Assembly (NCBI RefSeq): GCF_963259705.1
Contig: NC_081861.1
Coordinates: forward strand, 67,685,623-67,749,622
DNA: 64,000 nucleotides
From: Myotis daubentonii
Taxonomy: Eukaryota > Chordata > Mammalia > Chiroptera > Vespertilionidae
Direction of reading: 5' to 3'
Shown: piece by piece, positions 1-11,325 of the stretch
How positions within the stretch are numbered: the first letter of the stretch is position 1
Layout of the letters: every line of letters begins with the position of its first letter
Made by a program: the position numbers and the translations under genes
Notes under the pieces: model-generated
Seen by the model: the letters and a program-made list of their open reading frames with translations, nothing else
Database searches by the model: none
What the model was told of the DNA's origin: nothing

Positions 1-741
1 AGGATTTTAAAAAGATTCCCAAATGATTCTAATGTGCAGCCAAGGTTGAGAACCACTGCTATAGATAATATTAAAAGTATATCTAAACATGCAATTCTTT
101 GTCCAAAAAATGAGCATGTTCAAAAATTAAATGAAGAAAATTTGGATATACTTGATGGAGATTTTCACACTTATTTGAGTGATGATTCTATTGATTCCAC
201 AGATGATGCTGAAAAGGAAAATTTTCCCAAAGAGTTTCTTAATAGTATTACTCCTTCGGGAATGTTGTGTGATAAATTAAAATTGAAAGTGGGTGCAATC
301 ACCATGCTATTGGGAAATCTCAATAGTAAGTGGGGTCTTTGTAATGGTACCAGATTTATTATCAAAAGATTATGACCTAACATTATCAAAGCTGAAGTAT
401 TAACAGGATCTTCAGAGGGAGAGGTTGTTCTGATTCCAAGAATTAATTTGTCCCCATCTGACACTGGCCTTCCATTTAAATTGATTCGATGACGGTTTCC
501 CGTGATGCCAGCATTTGTGATGACTATTAATAAATCACAAAGACAAACTCTAGAAAAAGTAGGCACATTCATACATGAACCTGTTTTTGCACATGGTCAG
601 TTATATATTGCTTTCTCTCGAGTTTGAAGAGCATGTGATGTTACAGTTAAAGTTCTAAGTACTTCATCACAAGGGAAATTAGTCAGGCACTCTGAAAGTG
701 TTTTTCCTCTTAATGTGGTGTACAGGGAGATATTAGAATAA
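1..741 (+). pseudogene. Helitron PIF1-like helicase, C-terminal fragment
   Basis: The reading frame starting at the window edge encodes the C-terminal part of the helicase half of a Helitron Rep/helicase protein. Visible segments include AILCPKNEHVQ, GAITMLLGNL, the motif-like block MTINKSQRQTL, and FAHGQLYIAFSRV, which is the helicase motif VI region of the PIF1 family. The frame ends in VYREILE and a TAA at 739-741. It cannot make a full protein: TGA stops occur at 373-375 and 625-627, with a further TGA near 490. In an active element this enzyme unwinds DNA during rolling-circle transposition. The stops at 373 and 625 also occur in the second copy (see findings). Confidence 0.85.
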
Positions 742-1000
742 GTTTAATCACTTTATCAGTGATTATTTGCATCACTGTTGTTTTTATATCATGTTTTTGT
801 TGTTTTCACATCATTTTTTTGTTGTTTTTATATCATGCCTGTGTTGTTGTTATATCCTTTTGTTACTGTTTAGTTATTAATAAATTTAAATATTATTTTC
901 ATATACATTTTACTAATTTCTTTTCATCTCTCACACTTCTATTATAGAGAAAGGGCAAATAGCAATATTTAAATATCTCTGCTAATTAATTCACTTTTTT

Positions 1001-1213
1001 AAAATATATATTATTGATATTTTACAGAGAGAAAGAGAGAGGGATAGAGAGTTAGAAACATTGATGAGAGAGAAACATCGATCAGCTGCCTCCTGCACAC
1101 TCCCCACTGGTGATGTGCCCGCAACCAAAGTACATGCCCTTGACCAGAACTGAACCTGGGACCCTTGAGTCTGCATGCCGATGCTCTATCCACTGAGCGA
1201 AACTGGTTAGGGC
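1001..1213 (-). mobile_element. Ves-type tRNA-derived SINE
   Basis: Read on the minus strand it starts with a tRNA-like head carrying A-box and B-box-like sequence ('ctcagtggatagagc' type, here mutated). It continues through the pyrimidine-rich 'tctctctccctctc' body and ends in the AATAAA-like, A-rich tail. It lies inside the Helitron 3' tail, so it inserted after that Helitron. Confidence 0.9.
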
Positions 1214-1300
1214 AATTAACTCCTTTTTAATGTGCACGAATTTCAGGCACCGGGCTACTAGTATGATATAGTCTTATAACTATTAAAGCAATTTCATTCA

Positions 1301-1963
1301 TCCTATATAATAAAGAGGTAATATGCAAATTGACTGTCACTCCAGGCCACAAGATGGTCACCCCCATGTGGTCAAAGATGGCCACCCCCATGTAGACATA
1401 AGATGGCCCCCACAAGATGGCCAGCATGGGAGGGCAATTGTGGGGGATCAGACCAGCAGGGAAGGGCATTTGGGAGGGACCAGGCCTGAAACTGAGGGTA
1501 GTTGGGGGTGAACAGTCCTGCAGGGGAGGACAGTTGGGGGGACCCAGGCCTGCACTGGAGGACAGCTGGGGGGAATCAGGCTTGCAGGGGTGAGCAGTTG
1601 GGAGGGACCAGGCCTGCAGGGGAGGGCTGTTGGGGGCAACCAGGCCTGCAGGGGAGGACAGTTAGCGGCAATCAGGCTGTCAGGAGAGTGGTTAGGCATT
1701 GATCAGCCTGGCAGGGGAGTGGTTAGAGGGTGATCAGTCTGGTAAGCAAAAGCAGTTAGGGGCAATCAGGAAGCCATGCAGGTGAGTGGTTAGGAGCCAG
1801 CAGTCCTGGATTGTGAGAGGGATGTCCGACTGCCTGTTTAGGCCCAATACCTAAGCGGGCAGTCGGACATCCCTCAAGAGGTCCCAGATTGGAGAGGGTG
1901 CAGGGTGGGCTGAGGGACACCCCCCCACACCCCGTGCATGAATTTCATGCACTGGGCCTGTAG
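1301..1963 (+). mobile_element. Non-autonomous HeliBat Helitron
   Basis: The 5' terminus is TCCTATATAATAAAG, preceded by A at 1300. The 3' terminus at 1934-1963 has a hairpin around 'gtgcatgaatttcatgcac' and ends in TAG with T following, as expected for A^T insertion. The interior has no transposase. It holds a G-rich tandem repeat of roughly 30-35 bp (about 1495-1740) and a long imperfect palindrome at 1818-1874. Confidence 0.88.
1818..1874. repeat. Internal palindrome of the Helitron
   Basis: Arms of 25 nt (1818-1842 and 1850-1874) are complementary except at two positions and are separated by 7 nt. Both contain the word 'ggatgtccgactgcc' or its complement. The same word, partly paired, recurs in the other short Helitrons near 7017-7067, 18682-18705 and 50275-50370. 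Confidence 0.85.
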
Positions 1964-2069
1964 TAACTAAATAAAACCCAAAAGAGGAATCCGTAGGCCC
2001 ATTAGTTTCTCCGATAACTGTTAATGAAGAATTAATATCAACTCTACCGATTATCTTTCCAACAGACCA

Positions 2070-3392
2070 ATATCTCTCATGAATATAAATGTAAAACCAA
2101 CTGGCAAAATAATAACAAATTTTATTCAAAATATATTTTTAAAGTATTATAAAATAGAAACAAGTGGGGTTTATTTCAAGGATAAAGGCTGGTTCAATAT
2201 TTGAAAATGACATTCATTTGCTAATAGGTTAGGGGAAAATTATATAATCCTATCAATTAATGCAGAAAAAAATAACAGAAATTCAAAACCCACTCAAGAT
2301 GAAAAGTTTCAGGAACTTGGTATAGAGGGGAAACCACCTCTACGTGATAAAGAGCATCTGCAACAATCCTACAACTAGAATCATTTAAATTATTATTTGT
2401 AAAAATTCAACACCTTTTTTATGATAACAGCTTTCAGGAAAATAGTAATAGAAGGGTCTTTCACTACTTTATAATGGGTATCTATAAGGAACCTACAACT
2501 AACATATTTGATAGTAAAGTACTATAAGGAAAGGTGTCATTGTCATTACTCTTATCTTACAAAGTACTGAGTATTTCAGTCCATGCTATAGTCAAGAAAG
2601 TGAATTAAATATCATATAATTTGTAAGAAAAGAAATAAAACTGTCAATATTTGATGATGTCTCAATAGTATACACAGAGAATCACAAGTAATCTACTAAA
2701 ACTTCCTAAAATTTATGAGTGAGATTAGCAAGTTTGTACAAGAAAAAAAATTAAAATTATTTGCATTTCTATATACCAACAATGAACATTTGAAAACTAA
2801 TATTAAAAATATCATATAATAACTCCAAAGAATATTCAGTACTTAAGTGTTTACTTCAAAAATATACAAAGCTCCTAAAAATTACATATATGAGATCAAT
2901 GAAGAATTAAATAAATGGAAAGACATACCAAACCTATGGGTTAGAAGATTCAATATTAAGCCCTACTAGATACTGACAATGATCAAGACATTGTAAAATT
3001 GGTACGGAAGGATATACATAATTAATGGAACGGAATAGATAACTCAGAAAGAGACCCATCTAAATATGCCAAACTGTTTTTTTTTTAAGCTAAAAAGGCA
3101 ATTAAATGGAGGAAAATTAACCTTTTCTACAAATAGTTATGGAGCAATTATACATCATAGATAATTTTTAAATGACCATAAAATAGATTGCAGACATAAA
3201 TGTAAAATTATAAAATTTTAGAAAAATAATAGAAAAAATCTACATGCTTTAGAGCTAGACAAATAGATTTAAATGTGACACCAAAAGCATGAGTCATAGT
3301 AAAGATAAGTTGATTAATTGGACCAGATCAATTAAAAACAAACTTTTTTTTTTCTTTTTGAAAGCCCATGTGACTACAATGAAAAGAAAAGG
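2070..3392 (+). mobile_element. Old L1, ORF2 segment left of a nested L1
   Basis: Strongly decayed L1 ORF2 sequence. Recognisable pieces are the 'ccaatatctctcatgaat' block (2088 on), 'agtggggtttatttcaagg' and 'ggctggttcaatattt' from the reverse-transcriptase region, and near 3290-3340 the 'attaaaaacaaact' block of the ORF2 C-terminus. No frame is open. The left limit is approximate. The element resumes after the younger L1 at 5539. Confidence 0.7.
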
Positions 3393-5538
3393 CATATATG
3401 ACAAACCTACAGCCAACATCATTCTCAATGGCCAAAAACTAAAACCATTTCCACTAAGAACAGGAACAAGACAGGGCTGCCCACTTTCACCACTCCTGTT
3501 CAACATAGTACTAGATGTACTAGCCATAGAGATCAGACAAGAAGATGAAATAAAAGATATCCAAAATGGAAAGGAAGGAGTCAAACTGTCACTATTTGCA
3601 GATGACATGATATTGTATTTAGGAAACCCTAAAGACTCCATTAAAATCTATTAGATTTCATAAATGAATTTGGCGACCTAGCAGGATACAAAATTAATAT
3701 CGGAAAATCTATGGCATTTTTCTATACCAATAATAACTTCCGGGAAGAGAAAGTAAACAAACACTCCCATTTAATATTGCAACAAAAAAATTAAGATACT
3801 TAGGAATAAACTTAACCATGGAGGTAAAAGACCTGTACTCAGAAAACTACAGGATGTTAAAAATGAGATAGAGGAATAAATAAACAAGTGGAAGAATATA
3901 CCATGTTCATGGATTGGTAGAATTAACATCATTACAATGCCCATACTACCCAAAGCAATCTATATATTCAATGTAATCCCTATTAAAATAGCAACAGCAT
4001 ATATCACAGACCTAGAAGAAACACCAAAAATTTATATGGAATCAAAAACTCTAAATAGCCACAGCAATCTTGAGAAAGAAGAACCAAGTTGAAGAGAACA
4101 CAATCCCAGATATCAAGTTATACTACAAAGCCACTATTCTCAAAACAGCCTAGTACTGGTGCAAGAACAGGCATATATGGAACACAGCAGAAGACCCAGA
4201 AATTGAGTCAAGCCACTATGCTCAATTAATATTTGACAAAGGAGGCAAGAGCATACAATGGAGTTCAGATAGTCTCTTCAATAAATGGTGCTGGGAAAAT
4301 TGGAAAAATACATGCAAAAAAAAATGAAATCAGACCACCAAATTACACCATACATAAGAATAAGCTAAAAATGATGAATAAAAAACTTAAATGTAAGACT
4401 TGAAACCATAAAAATCTTAGAAGAAACTATATGCAGAAAAATATCAGACATATCTCATAGTAATATGTTTACCCATACATCTGCTAGGACAATGAAAACT
4501 AATGAGAAAAAAAATGAGACCGCATTTAAAATACCAAGCTTCTGCACAGCAAAGGAACCATCAAAAAATAAAATAAAAAGAAAGCCCACTGCATGGGAAA
4601 ACATATTTGCCAATGATACATCTGATAAGGAGTTAATATTCAAAATTTAGTGGGAACTCATACAACTTAACAAAAGGAAAACAAACAATCTAATTTAAAA
4701 ATGGGCAAAGGACCTAAATAGACACTTCTTAAAAATCAACATACAGAAGGCCAAGATGCATATGAAAAAAAAAATGCTCAAAGTCACTAATCATCCAAGA
4801 GATGGAAATCAAAACAACAATGAGATACCACCTCACACCTGTCAGAATGGCTATCATCTACAAACGACAAGTGTTGGAGATGATGTGGACAAAAGGAACC
4901 TTTGTACACTGCTGGTGGGAATGAAGACTGGTGCAGCCTTTGTGGAAAACAGTATGGAGTTTCCTCAAAAAATTAAAAGTGGAACTCCCATTTGACCCAG
5001 TGATCCCACTTCTAGGAATATATCCTAAGAAATTGGAGACACCAGTCAGAAAGTATGTGTGCATCCCCGTGTTCATAATAGCACAATTTATAGTAGCTAA
5101 GATTTGAAAACAATCGAAGTGCCCATTATCAGATGCGTGCTTAAAAAAAAACTGTGGTATAGTTACACAATAGAATACTACACAGCTGTAAAAAAGAAAG
5201 AACTCTTTCCATTTACAGCAGCAAATATGGAACTGGAGAGCATTATGCTAAGTGAGTAAAGCCAATCAGAGAAAACAAGTATCACATGCGGAATCTAATG
5301 AGCAAAATAACTGATGAACGAAATAGATCCAGAGACATAAAAGCATGGAACATACTGTTGTTGAATCGCAGAGGGAAGAGATCAACCAATGAACTTGTAT
5401 GTACATATGCATAACCCATGGACACAGACAATAGGGTGGTGAAGGCCTGGGGTGGGGGAACGGGGGCAGGCTAGAAGAAGTCAATGGAGAAAAAAGGGGG
5501 ACATCAGTAACACTTTCAACAATAAAGATTTAAAAAAG
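3393..5538 (+). mobile_element. 5'-truncated L1 nested in the older L1
   Basis: Starts in the RT domain ([31 protein letters not shown] at the protein level, read in pieces) and runs through [11 protein letters not shown], the ORF2 C-terminus, the 3'UTR and an AATAAA-containing A-rich end near 5521-5538. It holds several frameshifts and stops. The sequence before it ('gaaaagaaaagg') and after it ('gaaaataaaaag') are similar and look like a decayed target-site duplication in the older L1. Confidence 0.85.
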
Positions 5539-6205
5539 AAAATAAAAAGACATGTCATAGATTTGGGGAAAATATTTGCAATCCATATATACTACAAATG
5601 ACTAGTATACACAATGAGTCCTTGAAATTAAACATCTATTTAAAATTTTATTAAACGTAAGCAAAATATTTCAGCAAATATTTCACTAAAAAGGATATTA
5701 AATGGAAAATAAGTACATTAAAATATGTTCCACTACATTATCCATCAGGGAATTTCAAGTCAAAAAACTGCAAGAAGATGTTGCCACATACCTGTTAGAA
5801 TAACTAAAATAAGAAATAGTGACAATACCAAATTCTGTCACATACACAGAAAAACTGGATGGCTTATACACTGCAAATGTGAAATTATATACCCAATGTA
5901 GGAAACTTCAGAAGTTTCTAGTAAAAATTACCATTCCATTACCATACAATCTAGAGATTCCACTTGAACAATTTTACAGAGACATGACAACTAATTTCAC
6001 AGAAAAGCCTATACATAAATGTTCATAGCAGCTTTATTTGCAAAAGTCAAAAATTTTGGTTAACACAGATGTCCTTCAACTGGTAAATTGTAAAAAAATG
6101 TGGTGCATACATATTATGGAATACTCCATAATTGGAATACATATGCAACTAAAACAGATTATTGATACATAAATACTACTCATCAATATAAACAAATAAA
6201 CATAT
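5539..6205 (+). mobile_element. Old L1, continuation to the 3' side
   Basis: Resumes the older L1 after the nested insertion: 'gggaaaatatttgcaatcc' (5567 on) and further ORF2 C-terminal and 3' blocks such as 'cataaatgttcatagcagc' (6012 on). No open frame. The right limit is approximate. Confidence 0.6.
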
Positions 6206-6263
6206 TGATTCAACTGAGTTTAATCTCCTTGGAGTTATGTAGTGTAAAAACATCAACCCCAAG

Positions 6264-6475
6264 CTTGGCTGCCATTGCTCAGTGGTTGAGTGTCGACCTA
6301 TGAATCAGGAGGTCATAGTTCGATTCCTGGTCAGGACACATGCCTGGATTTCAGGCTCCATCACCAGTGTGGAGTGTGCAGAAGGCATTTAATCAATGAT
6401 TCTCTCTCATCCTTGATGTTTCTATCTCTCTCTCCCTCTCTCTTCCTCTATGAAATCAATAAAAACATATTTTTT
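6264..6475 (+). mobile_element. Ves-type SINE
   Basis: tRNA-like head with 'gctcagtggttgagtgtcg' and a B-box-like 'ggtcatagttcgattcctgg', then a pyrimidine-rich body and 'gaaatcaataaaaaca' tail. Flanked by 'aacatcaacccc' and 'aactcaacccc', a slightly diverged duplication. Confidence 0.88.
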
Positions 6476-6731
6476 AACTCAACCCCAAAAGGCTACTTAG
6501 CATTTGATTCCACTTATGTTCATTTTTCAAATGAAAAAAAAAGGAAATGAAGAACAAGTGACAGTTTCCAGGAGTTAGGGACAGGGGGCAGGGTAAAGGA
6601 GATAGGTGCATTTACAGAAGGTCAATATTAGGGACACTATCGGAATTCTTTTATTGATTAAAATATTCTGTATTTTGACTATAGTGGTGGATTCACAAAT
6701 TTCCAGTTGTGATAAAATGTTGTAGAACTAA

Positions 6732-6732
<1 letters not shown>

Positions 6733-6767
<35 letters not shown>
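6733..6767. repeat. (CA)n microsatellite
   Basis: About 17 uninterrupted CA units. Confidence 0.97.
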
Positions 6768-6769
<2 letters not shown>

Positions 6770-6788
6770 ATACAAGTAAACATGGTGA

Positions 6789-7163
6789 TCCTATATAATA
6801 AAAGGCTAATATGCAAATCGACTGGACAGCAGGATGACCAGTCGCTATGATATGCGTTGAACACCAGGGTCAGATGATCAAAGCAGGAGCTGCCCCCGAT
6901 GATCAGTGTGCTCCCACAGGGGGACTGCTGCTCAGCCAGAAACCCTGAGCCGGGCTCACAACTGGAGAACGCAGTGGGGTGGCAGGAGCCTCTCCCGCCT
7001 CAGCAGCAGTGCTAAGGATGTCCACCTGCTATGGGGAGTGGGCCTAATCCAGCAGTCGGACATCCCTTGAGGGCTCCCAGACTGCGAGATGGCACAGGCT
7101 GGGCTGAGAGACAACCCCCCACCCCCGCCATGAGTGCACAAATTTTGTGCACCAGGCCTCTAG
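6789..7163 (+). mobile_element. Short non-autonomous HeliBat Helitron
   Basis: 5' end TCCTATATAATAAAAGGC preceded by A at 6788. The 3' end has a hairpin around 'gtgcacaaattttgtgcac', then GCCTCTAG with T following at 7164. The interior carries the 'gcagtcggacatccc' word and 'gagatggcacaggctgggc', typical of this group. No coding capacity. Confidence 0.9.
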
Positions 7164-9311
7164 TATCTGAATAAAACCAGTGGCTTTGATTGTCAATATT
7201 CTCACTATGATATTGTTGTATACTTTGTATATGTTGCTATTATGGAAACCATGTAAAAGATACATAGTATATTTCTATATTGGTTCTTAAAACTGCATGT
7301 GGAACTGTAATTATCTCAATCAAATTATCTTTCTTTTTTGAGGAAAATAATTTTAATTTCTAATTTTAATGTTAATGGTAGAAGATTTCAAAAAAAAAAT
7401 ATATACCAAAGAAAAACAGAGAAAATGGAGTGAGCAGCTGAAACTGGTAACACCCACACCGAATTGGCGAAATTGCTCAGCTGGTGAGACCATTTGCAGC
7501 CTGGAAGAGCAGAACTCCCCTGGAAAGGTAAAAAAAAAAACAAAACAGGGATTTGGGCAGGAAAGTTTGCCAGACCTCTGAGGAAGAGAGTTGGAGGGAG
7601 ACCACGTGGCAGACAGCCGCGTCCCTTGGGACAGGCACAGCCCCTGACTGGGGGAAAGGAGAACCGCGGGATTCCTGGCGCCACCTGGGGAGTTGAGAGC
7701 TGGGTTCTGTGATCACAGAGGACTGAGCCTAAAGGGGGCAGCCTGAAGAGCTGACCAGACCATGCAGTCCTGGTAAGAGAAGAAGCTTACAGAAACCAAG
7801 CCTTCCCTGTCTCCGCAGCCGGCGTTTGTTTGTTTGTTTGTTTGTTTTCACTGAATCCTGTTCATGGGACATTTCGGATACAGACACTCACCTGTGCTGA
7901 AGAGAGGGAGAGTGTGCAGAGGAGTGGAATCTGGGGAGAGACTGGGGAGAGAGGGGGAGCCGGGAGAGGTGGCAGCGAATAGAGTGCTGAGACACCCCTG
8001 AGCCCAGGACTGGGGCAGCCATTCTCTCCTGAGAGTGAGACTCCTCCCCCCAGCCCTCAGGCAAGGAGCACAGCCACACCCAGATTCCACCCTGAACAAG
8101 ATCAAGGATTAAAATAATCTGATCAGTCCCTGGGAGTTAACAGGGTCTGGCCTATAGGATTTTCAATGCCATATAGCCTCAGAGGCCAACCCCAGAACAC
8201 TGCCACCCAGAGGCTGAGCCACAAACTGACTCTTTGCTAAACACAAAATAAGGCAGTCTGAGAAACAAATAAGGCCTGCTTTGAAATAAGGACTGTGGTT
8301 TACAACACAGAGGAACAGTGTATCACAGGGAAACTCAACACTCTCCTGATTACCTGGCAGGACTAAAGGCAAGCCAGACTGAAGAATAGAAGAACCGAAG
8401 GACCTTCACTACTGCAATTTTTTTTTTTCTTTTTTCACCTTTTAACTAAGAAACCAATTTTTTTTCTTTTTTCTTTTTTTTTCCTCCTTTCTTTCTTCTT
8501 CTTTTTTTTTCTTCTTTTTCCGTCTTCTTTTTCCTGATTTTACCCTTTTAATTACTACCTTCTTATTTTTGAACCAGCATTATTACTGCTACCATTTTAC
8601 CTTCTTTTAAAGTGCCATTTTATTTTCTCTTTATTTTATTTTGGGATTAGTGTTCTCCATTCTATTTTCATCGTTATATTATTGGTTGTTTCTAGTTTGC
8701 ATCCATCTACAGGGAGCTGTCAATGGAATTTGCTGGGATTCGTGGCGGTTCTATAGGAGTATTCTCCTCATATAAAAAGTCTCTTCCCCTCTTCCACTTC
8801 ATTCTCTTTTTTCGCTCTTTTTTTTCTTTTCTTTTCTCGCTTTTATTTTCCCCCCTCCTTTTTCCCAATTTCATTTTTGCACTCCCCTTTTTGATCCCTA
8901 CTCTTCTTTTCTTTTTTCTCTTTTATCTTTATCTCTTCCTTCTTCCTTATCCCCTAATTCTCGTTATTCGGGTGGTCACCTTTATTTGGGGTTATTAATA
9001 TTGTGAATATATTTGTGTTTAGTGCCTGGTACGTGGTGCCTTGTTGTGTTGTATTTTGTGCCCTTAAATCAACGCAGCAGATCCGAGCAATGGCAGCCTA
9101 CTGAGCACCACACCCTCTGCTAAGGAACAGCAGCTGTACGTGAAACCGCCCCCCACCAGCCAGAAGAGGCACCACAGCTGTGAACAGCACCCACCAGAGG
9201 AGCTGCTGCCAACTGAAGAGCAGCTGCTACCGCAACCGCCCGAAGAGCAACCACAGACCAAGGAGTCACTGCCACCCAGGGAGCAGCCACTGAACGACTC
9301 AACGTCTAGAT

Positions 9312-10221
9312 ATGTCAGTGAGATCAAACATGGGTAGACAAAGAAACCCCCAAAGGAAAGAGAAGGAGGACTCTCCAGAAAAGCAGCTAAGTAATACAGA
9401 GGCATGCAACATGACAGAAAAAGAATTCAGAATAAGGGTCCTAGAGTGCATAAACCGGATGGAGGGAAAAATCGACAACCTCTGCAAGAAGCAAGAAGAA
9501 ACAGGTGAAAAAATCAACAACTTAAGTAAGACCCAAGAAGAAATGAAGAGTGATATAGCTGCAATAAAAAACACCATTGAAAGTATCAACAGTAGGCTAG
9601 GAGAAGCGGAGGACCGAATTAGTGAATTAGAAGACAAGGAAGCAAAACACACCCAAAATGTACTGCAATTGGAGAAAAAAATTAAAAGACAGGAGGAGAG
9701 CCTAAGGGAGCTTTGGGACAACATGAAACGAAACAACATAAGAATAATAGGGGTACCAGAACAACAGAAAGATGAACGAGGATTAGAAAACCTATTCGAA
9801 GAAATAATATCAGAAAACTTCCCTGAGGTGGGGAAGAAAAAAGTCACACAAGCCCAGAGAGTCCCATACAAGGTGAACCCAAAAAGACCCACACCAAGAC
9901 ACATCATAATTACCATGGCAAATGTTCAGGACAAAGAGAAAATCTTACAGGCTGCAAGAGAGAGACGGAAAGTCACATACAAGGGATCTCCCATTAGATT
10001 ATCAAATGATTTCTCAACAGAAACACATCAGGCCAGAAAAGAATGGACAGAAATTTACAAAGTGATGCAAAGCAAAGGACTGAATCCAAGAATACTCTAT
10101 CCAGCAAGGCTATCATTCAAACTTGAAGGGGAAATAAGAAGCTTCACAGACAAAAAAAAGGCAAAGGGAGTTTATCACCACCAAGCCAGCAATGCAAGGA
10201 ATGCTAAAGGGACTGGTATAA
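9312..10221 (+). pseudogene. L1 ORF1 (RNA-binding protein), C-terminal frameshift
   Basis: ORF1p binds L1 RNA as a coiled-coil trimer and escorts it back to the nucleus. The frame opens at an ATG at 9312; the second ATG at 9330 (MGRQRNPQRKEKED) fits the family start better. A long coiled coil with heptad spacing (LEKKIKRQEESLRELWDNM) leads into the RNA-recognition core (IRIIGVPEQ, ENFPEVG) and the C-terminal domain (RHIIITMANVQDKEKIL, ARLSFKLEGEIRSFTDK). At 10152-10159 a run of eight A replaces the seven A of the younger copy. This shifts the last ~20 codons, so the normal terminal GMLKGLV is lost from this frame. Confidence 0.85.
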
Positions 10222-10275
10222 AAAGAAGAAATAAAAAGCTCAGAAAGAAAACAGCCACACCCACACAAAAAGGAA

Positions 10276-11325
10276 ATGGCTACAAACAAGTACCTCTCAA
10301 TAATAACTTTAAACGTAAATGGACTAAATGCTCCAACCAAAAGACATCGAGTGGCTGAATGGATAAAAAAACATGACCCATACATCTGCTGTCTACAAGA
10401 AACCCACCTCATTAGAAGGGACTCACACAGACTGAAAGTGAAAGGATGGAAAAATATCTTTCTGGCAAATGGAAAGGAAAAGAAAGCTGGGGTAGCAATA
10501 CTTATATCGGACAAAATAGACCTCAAAGTGAAGGCCTTAACAAGAGATAAGGAAGGCCACTTCATAATACTAAAGGGATCAATACAACAAGAAGATATAA
10601 CCCTGGTAAACATATATGCACCCAATGTAGGAGCACCCAAATTCATAAAAAAAACTCCTGGAAGATATCAAAGGAGAGATCGACAACAATACAATCATAG
10701 TAGGGGACTTTAATACACCATTGACAGCACTGGATAAGTCCTATAGACAAACAATCAGCAAAGATACAGCAATCCTAAATGGCTCACTAGATCAGATGGA
10801 CTTAATAGACATCTTCAGAACACTTCACCCCAAAGCCAGAGAATATACGTTCTTCTCAGGTGCTCATGGGACATCTTCAAAAATAGACCACATATTGGGT
10901 CACAAGCAAAGTATCACCAAATTCAAGAAGATTGAAATCATAAAAAGCATCTTCGCAGACCACGCTGGCATAATACTAGAAATAAACTACAATAAAAACA
11001 ACCCAAAAGCCGAAACCGGTTTGGCTCAGTGGATAGAGCGTCGGCCTGCAGACTGAAAGGTCCCAGGTTCGATTCCGGTCAAGGGCATGTACCTGGGTTG
11101 CGGGCACATCCCCAGTAGGAGATGTGCAGGAGGCGGCTGATCGATGTTTCTCTCCCATAGATGTTTCTAACTCTCTATCTCTCTCTCCCTTCCTCTCTGT
11201 AAAAAATCAATAAAATATATTAAAAAAAAAAAAAACCCAAAATACTCAAACACCTGGAAGCTGAATAGCATGCTATTAAATATTGACTGGGTTACCAATG
11301 AGATCAAAGAAGAAATTAAAAACAT
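10276..11325 (+). pseudogene. L1 ORF2, endonuclease domain fragment
   Basis: Begins MATNKYLSIITLNVNGLNAP, the start of the AP-like endonuclease that nicks target DNA for L1 insertion. Visible catalytic-region motifs are [21 protein letters not shown] and ILEINYNK. Codon 25, a stop in the younger copy, is CGA (Arg) here. An extra A in the run at 10647-10654 (eight instead of seven) breaks the frame; the rest continues in another frame (from about 10721) until a SINE at 11009. The sequence ends at 11325 before the reverse transcriptase. Confidence 0.85.
11009..11233 (+). mobile_element. Ves-type SINE in L1 ORF2
   Basis: Head 'ggtttggctcagtggata' and B-box-like 'ggttcgattccgg', pyrimidine body, and tail 'aaaaaatcaataaaatat' followed by poly(A). 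Exact flanking repeats 'aacccaaaa' at 11000-11008 and 11234-11242. Confidence 0.93.

Larger units (their letters stand above)
1..1262 (+). mobile_element. Autonomous-type HeliBat Helitron, 3' part only
   Basis: This is the right-hand part of a large Helitron whose left end lies outside the window. It matches, almost base for base, the end of the complete copy at 34442-39720, including the stretch after the helicase gene. The 3' terminus is visible at 1231-1262: a short inverted repeat around 'gtgcacgaatttc', then the terminal CTAG, followed by T at 1263. That is the CTRR-type end and T flank expected of a Helitron. A SINE at 1001-1213 splits the 3' tail; near-copies of the Helitron sequence 'aattaattcactttt' flank it as a target-site duplication. 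Confidence 0.85.
7420..11325 (+). mobile_element. L1 copy with 5'UTR, ORF1 and ORF2 start; no 3' end
   Basis: Aligns by eye with the full-length L1 at 22747-29933 from about 45 nt inside its 5' end to the end of the endonuclease region of ORF2. It then stops abruptly at 'aaaaacat' without an A-tail. L1 copies are normally truncated at the 5' end, so loss of the 3' end points to a later deletion or rearrangement. The 5'UTR includes pyrimidine-rich tracts (8415-8530 and 8790-8950). It shares with the copy at 14708 the lack of about 85 nt that the younger L1 has at about 23570-23655. Confidence 0.9.

Noticed and set aside
3289..3654. 121-codon ORF with reverse-transcriptase motif
   Set aside because: It is a chance fusion of old L1 sequence (to about 3392) with the younger nested L1, not a gene.
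6264..6360. tRNA-like sequences at SINE heads (also at 11009, 44380, 49261)
   Set aside because: They have A- and B-box-like blocks but belong to SINE bodies with tails and target duplications, so they are not tRNA genes.
9064..9405. Cys/Ser/Gly-rich minus-strand ORF, also present at 24534-24875
   Set aside because: Conserved only because the L1 5'UTR and ORF1 start on the other strand are conserved; composition is that of antisense repeats.
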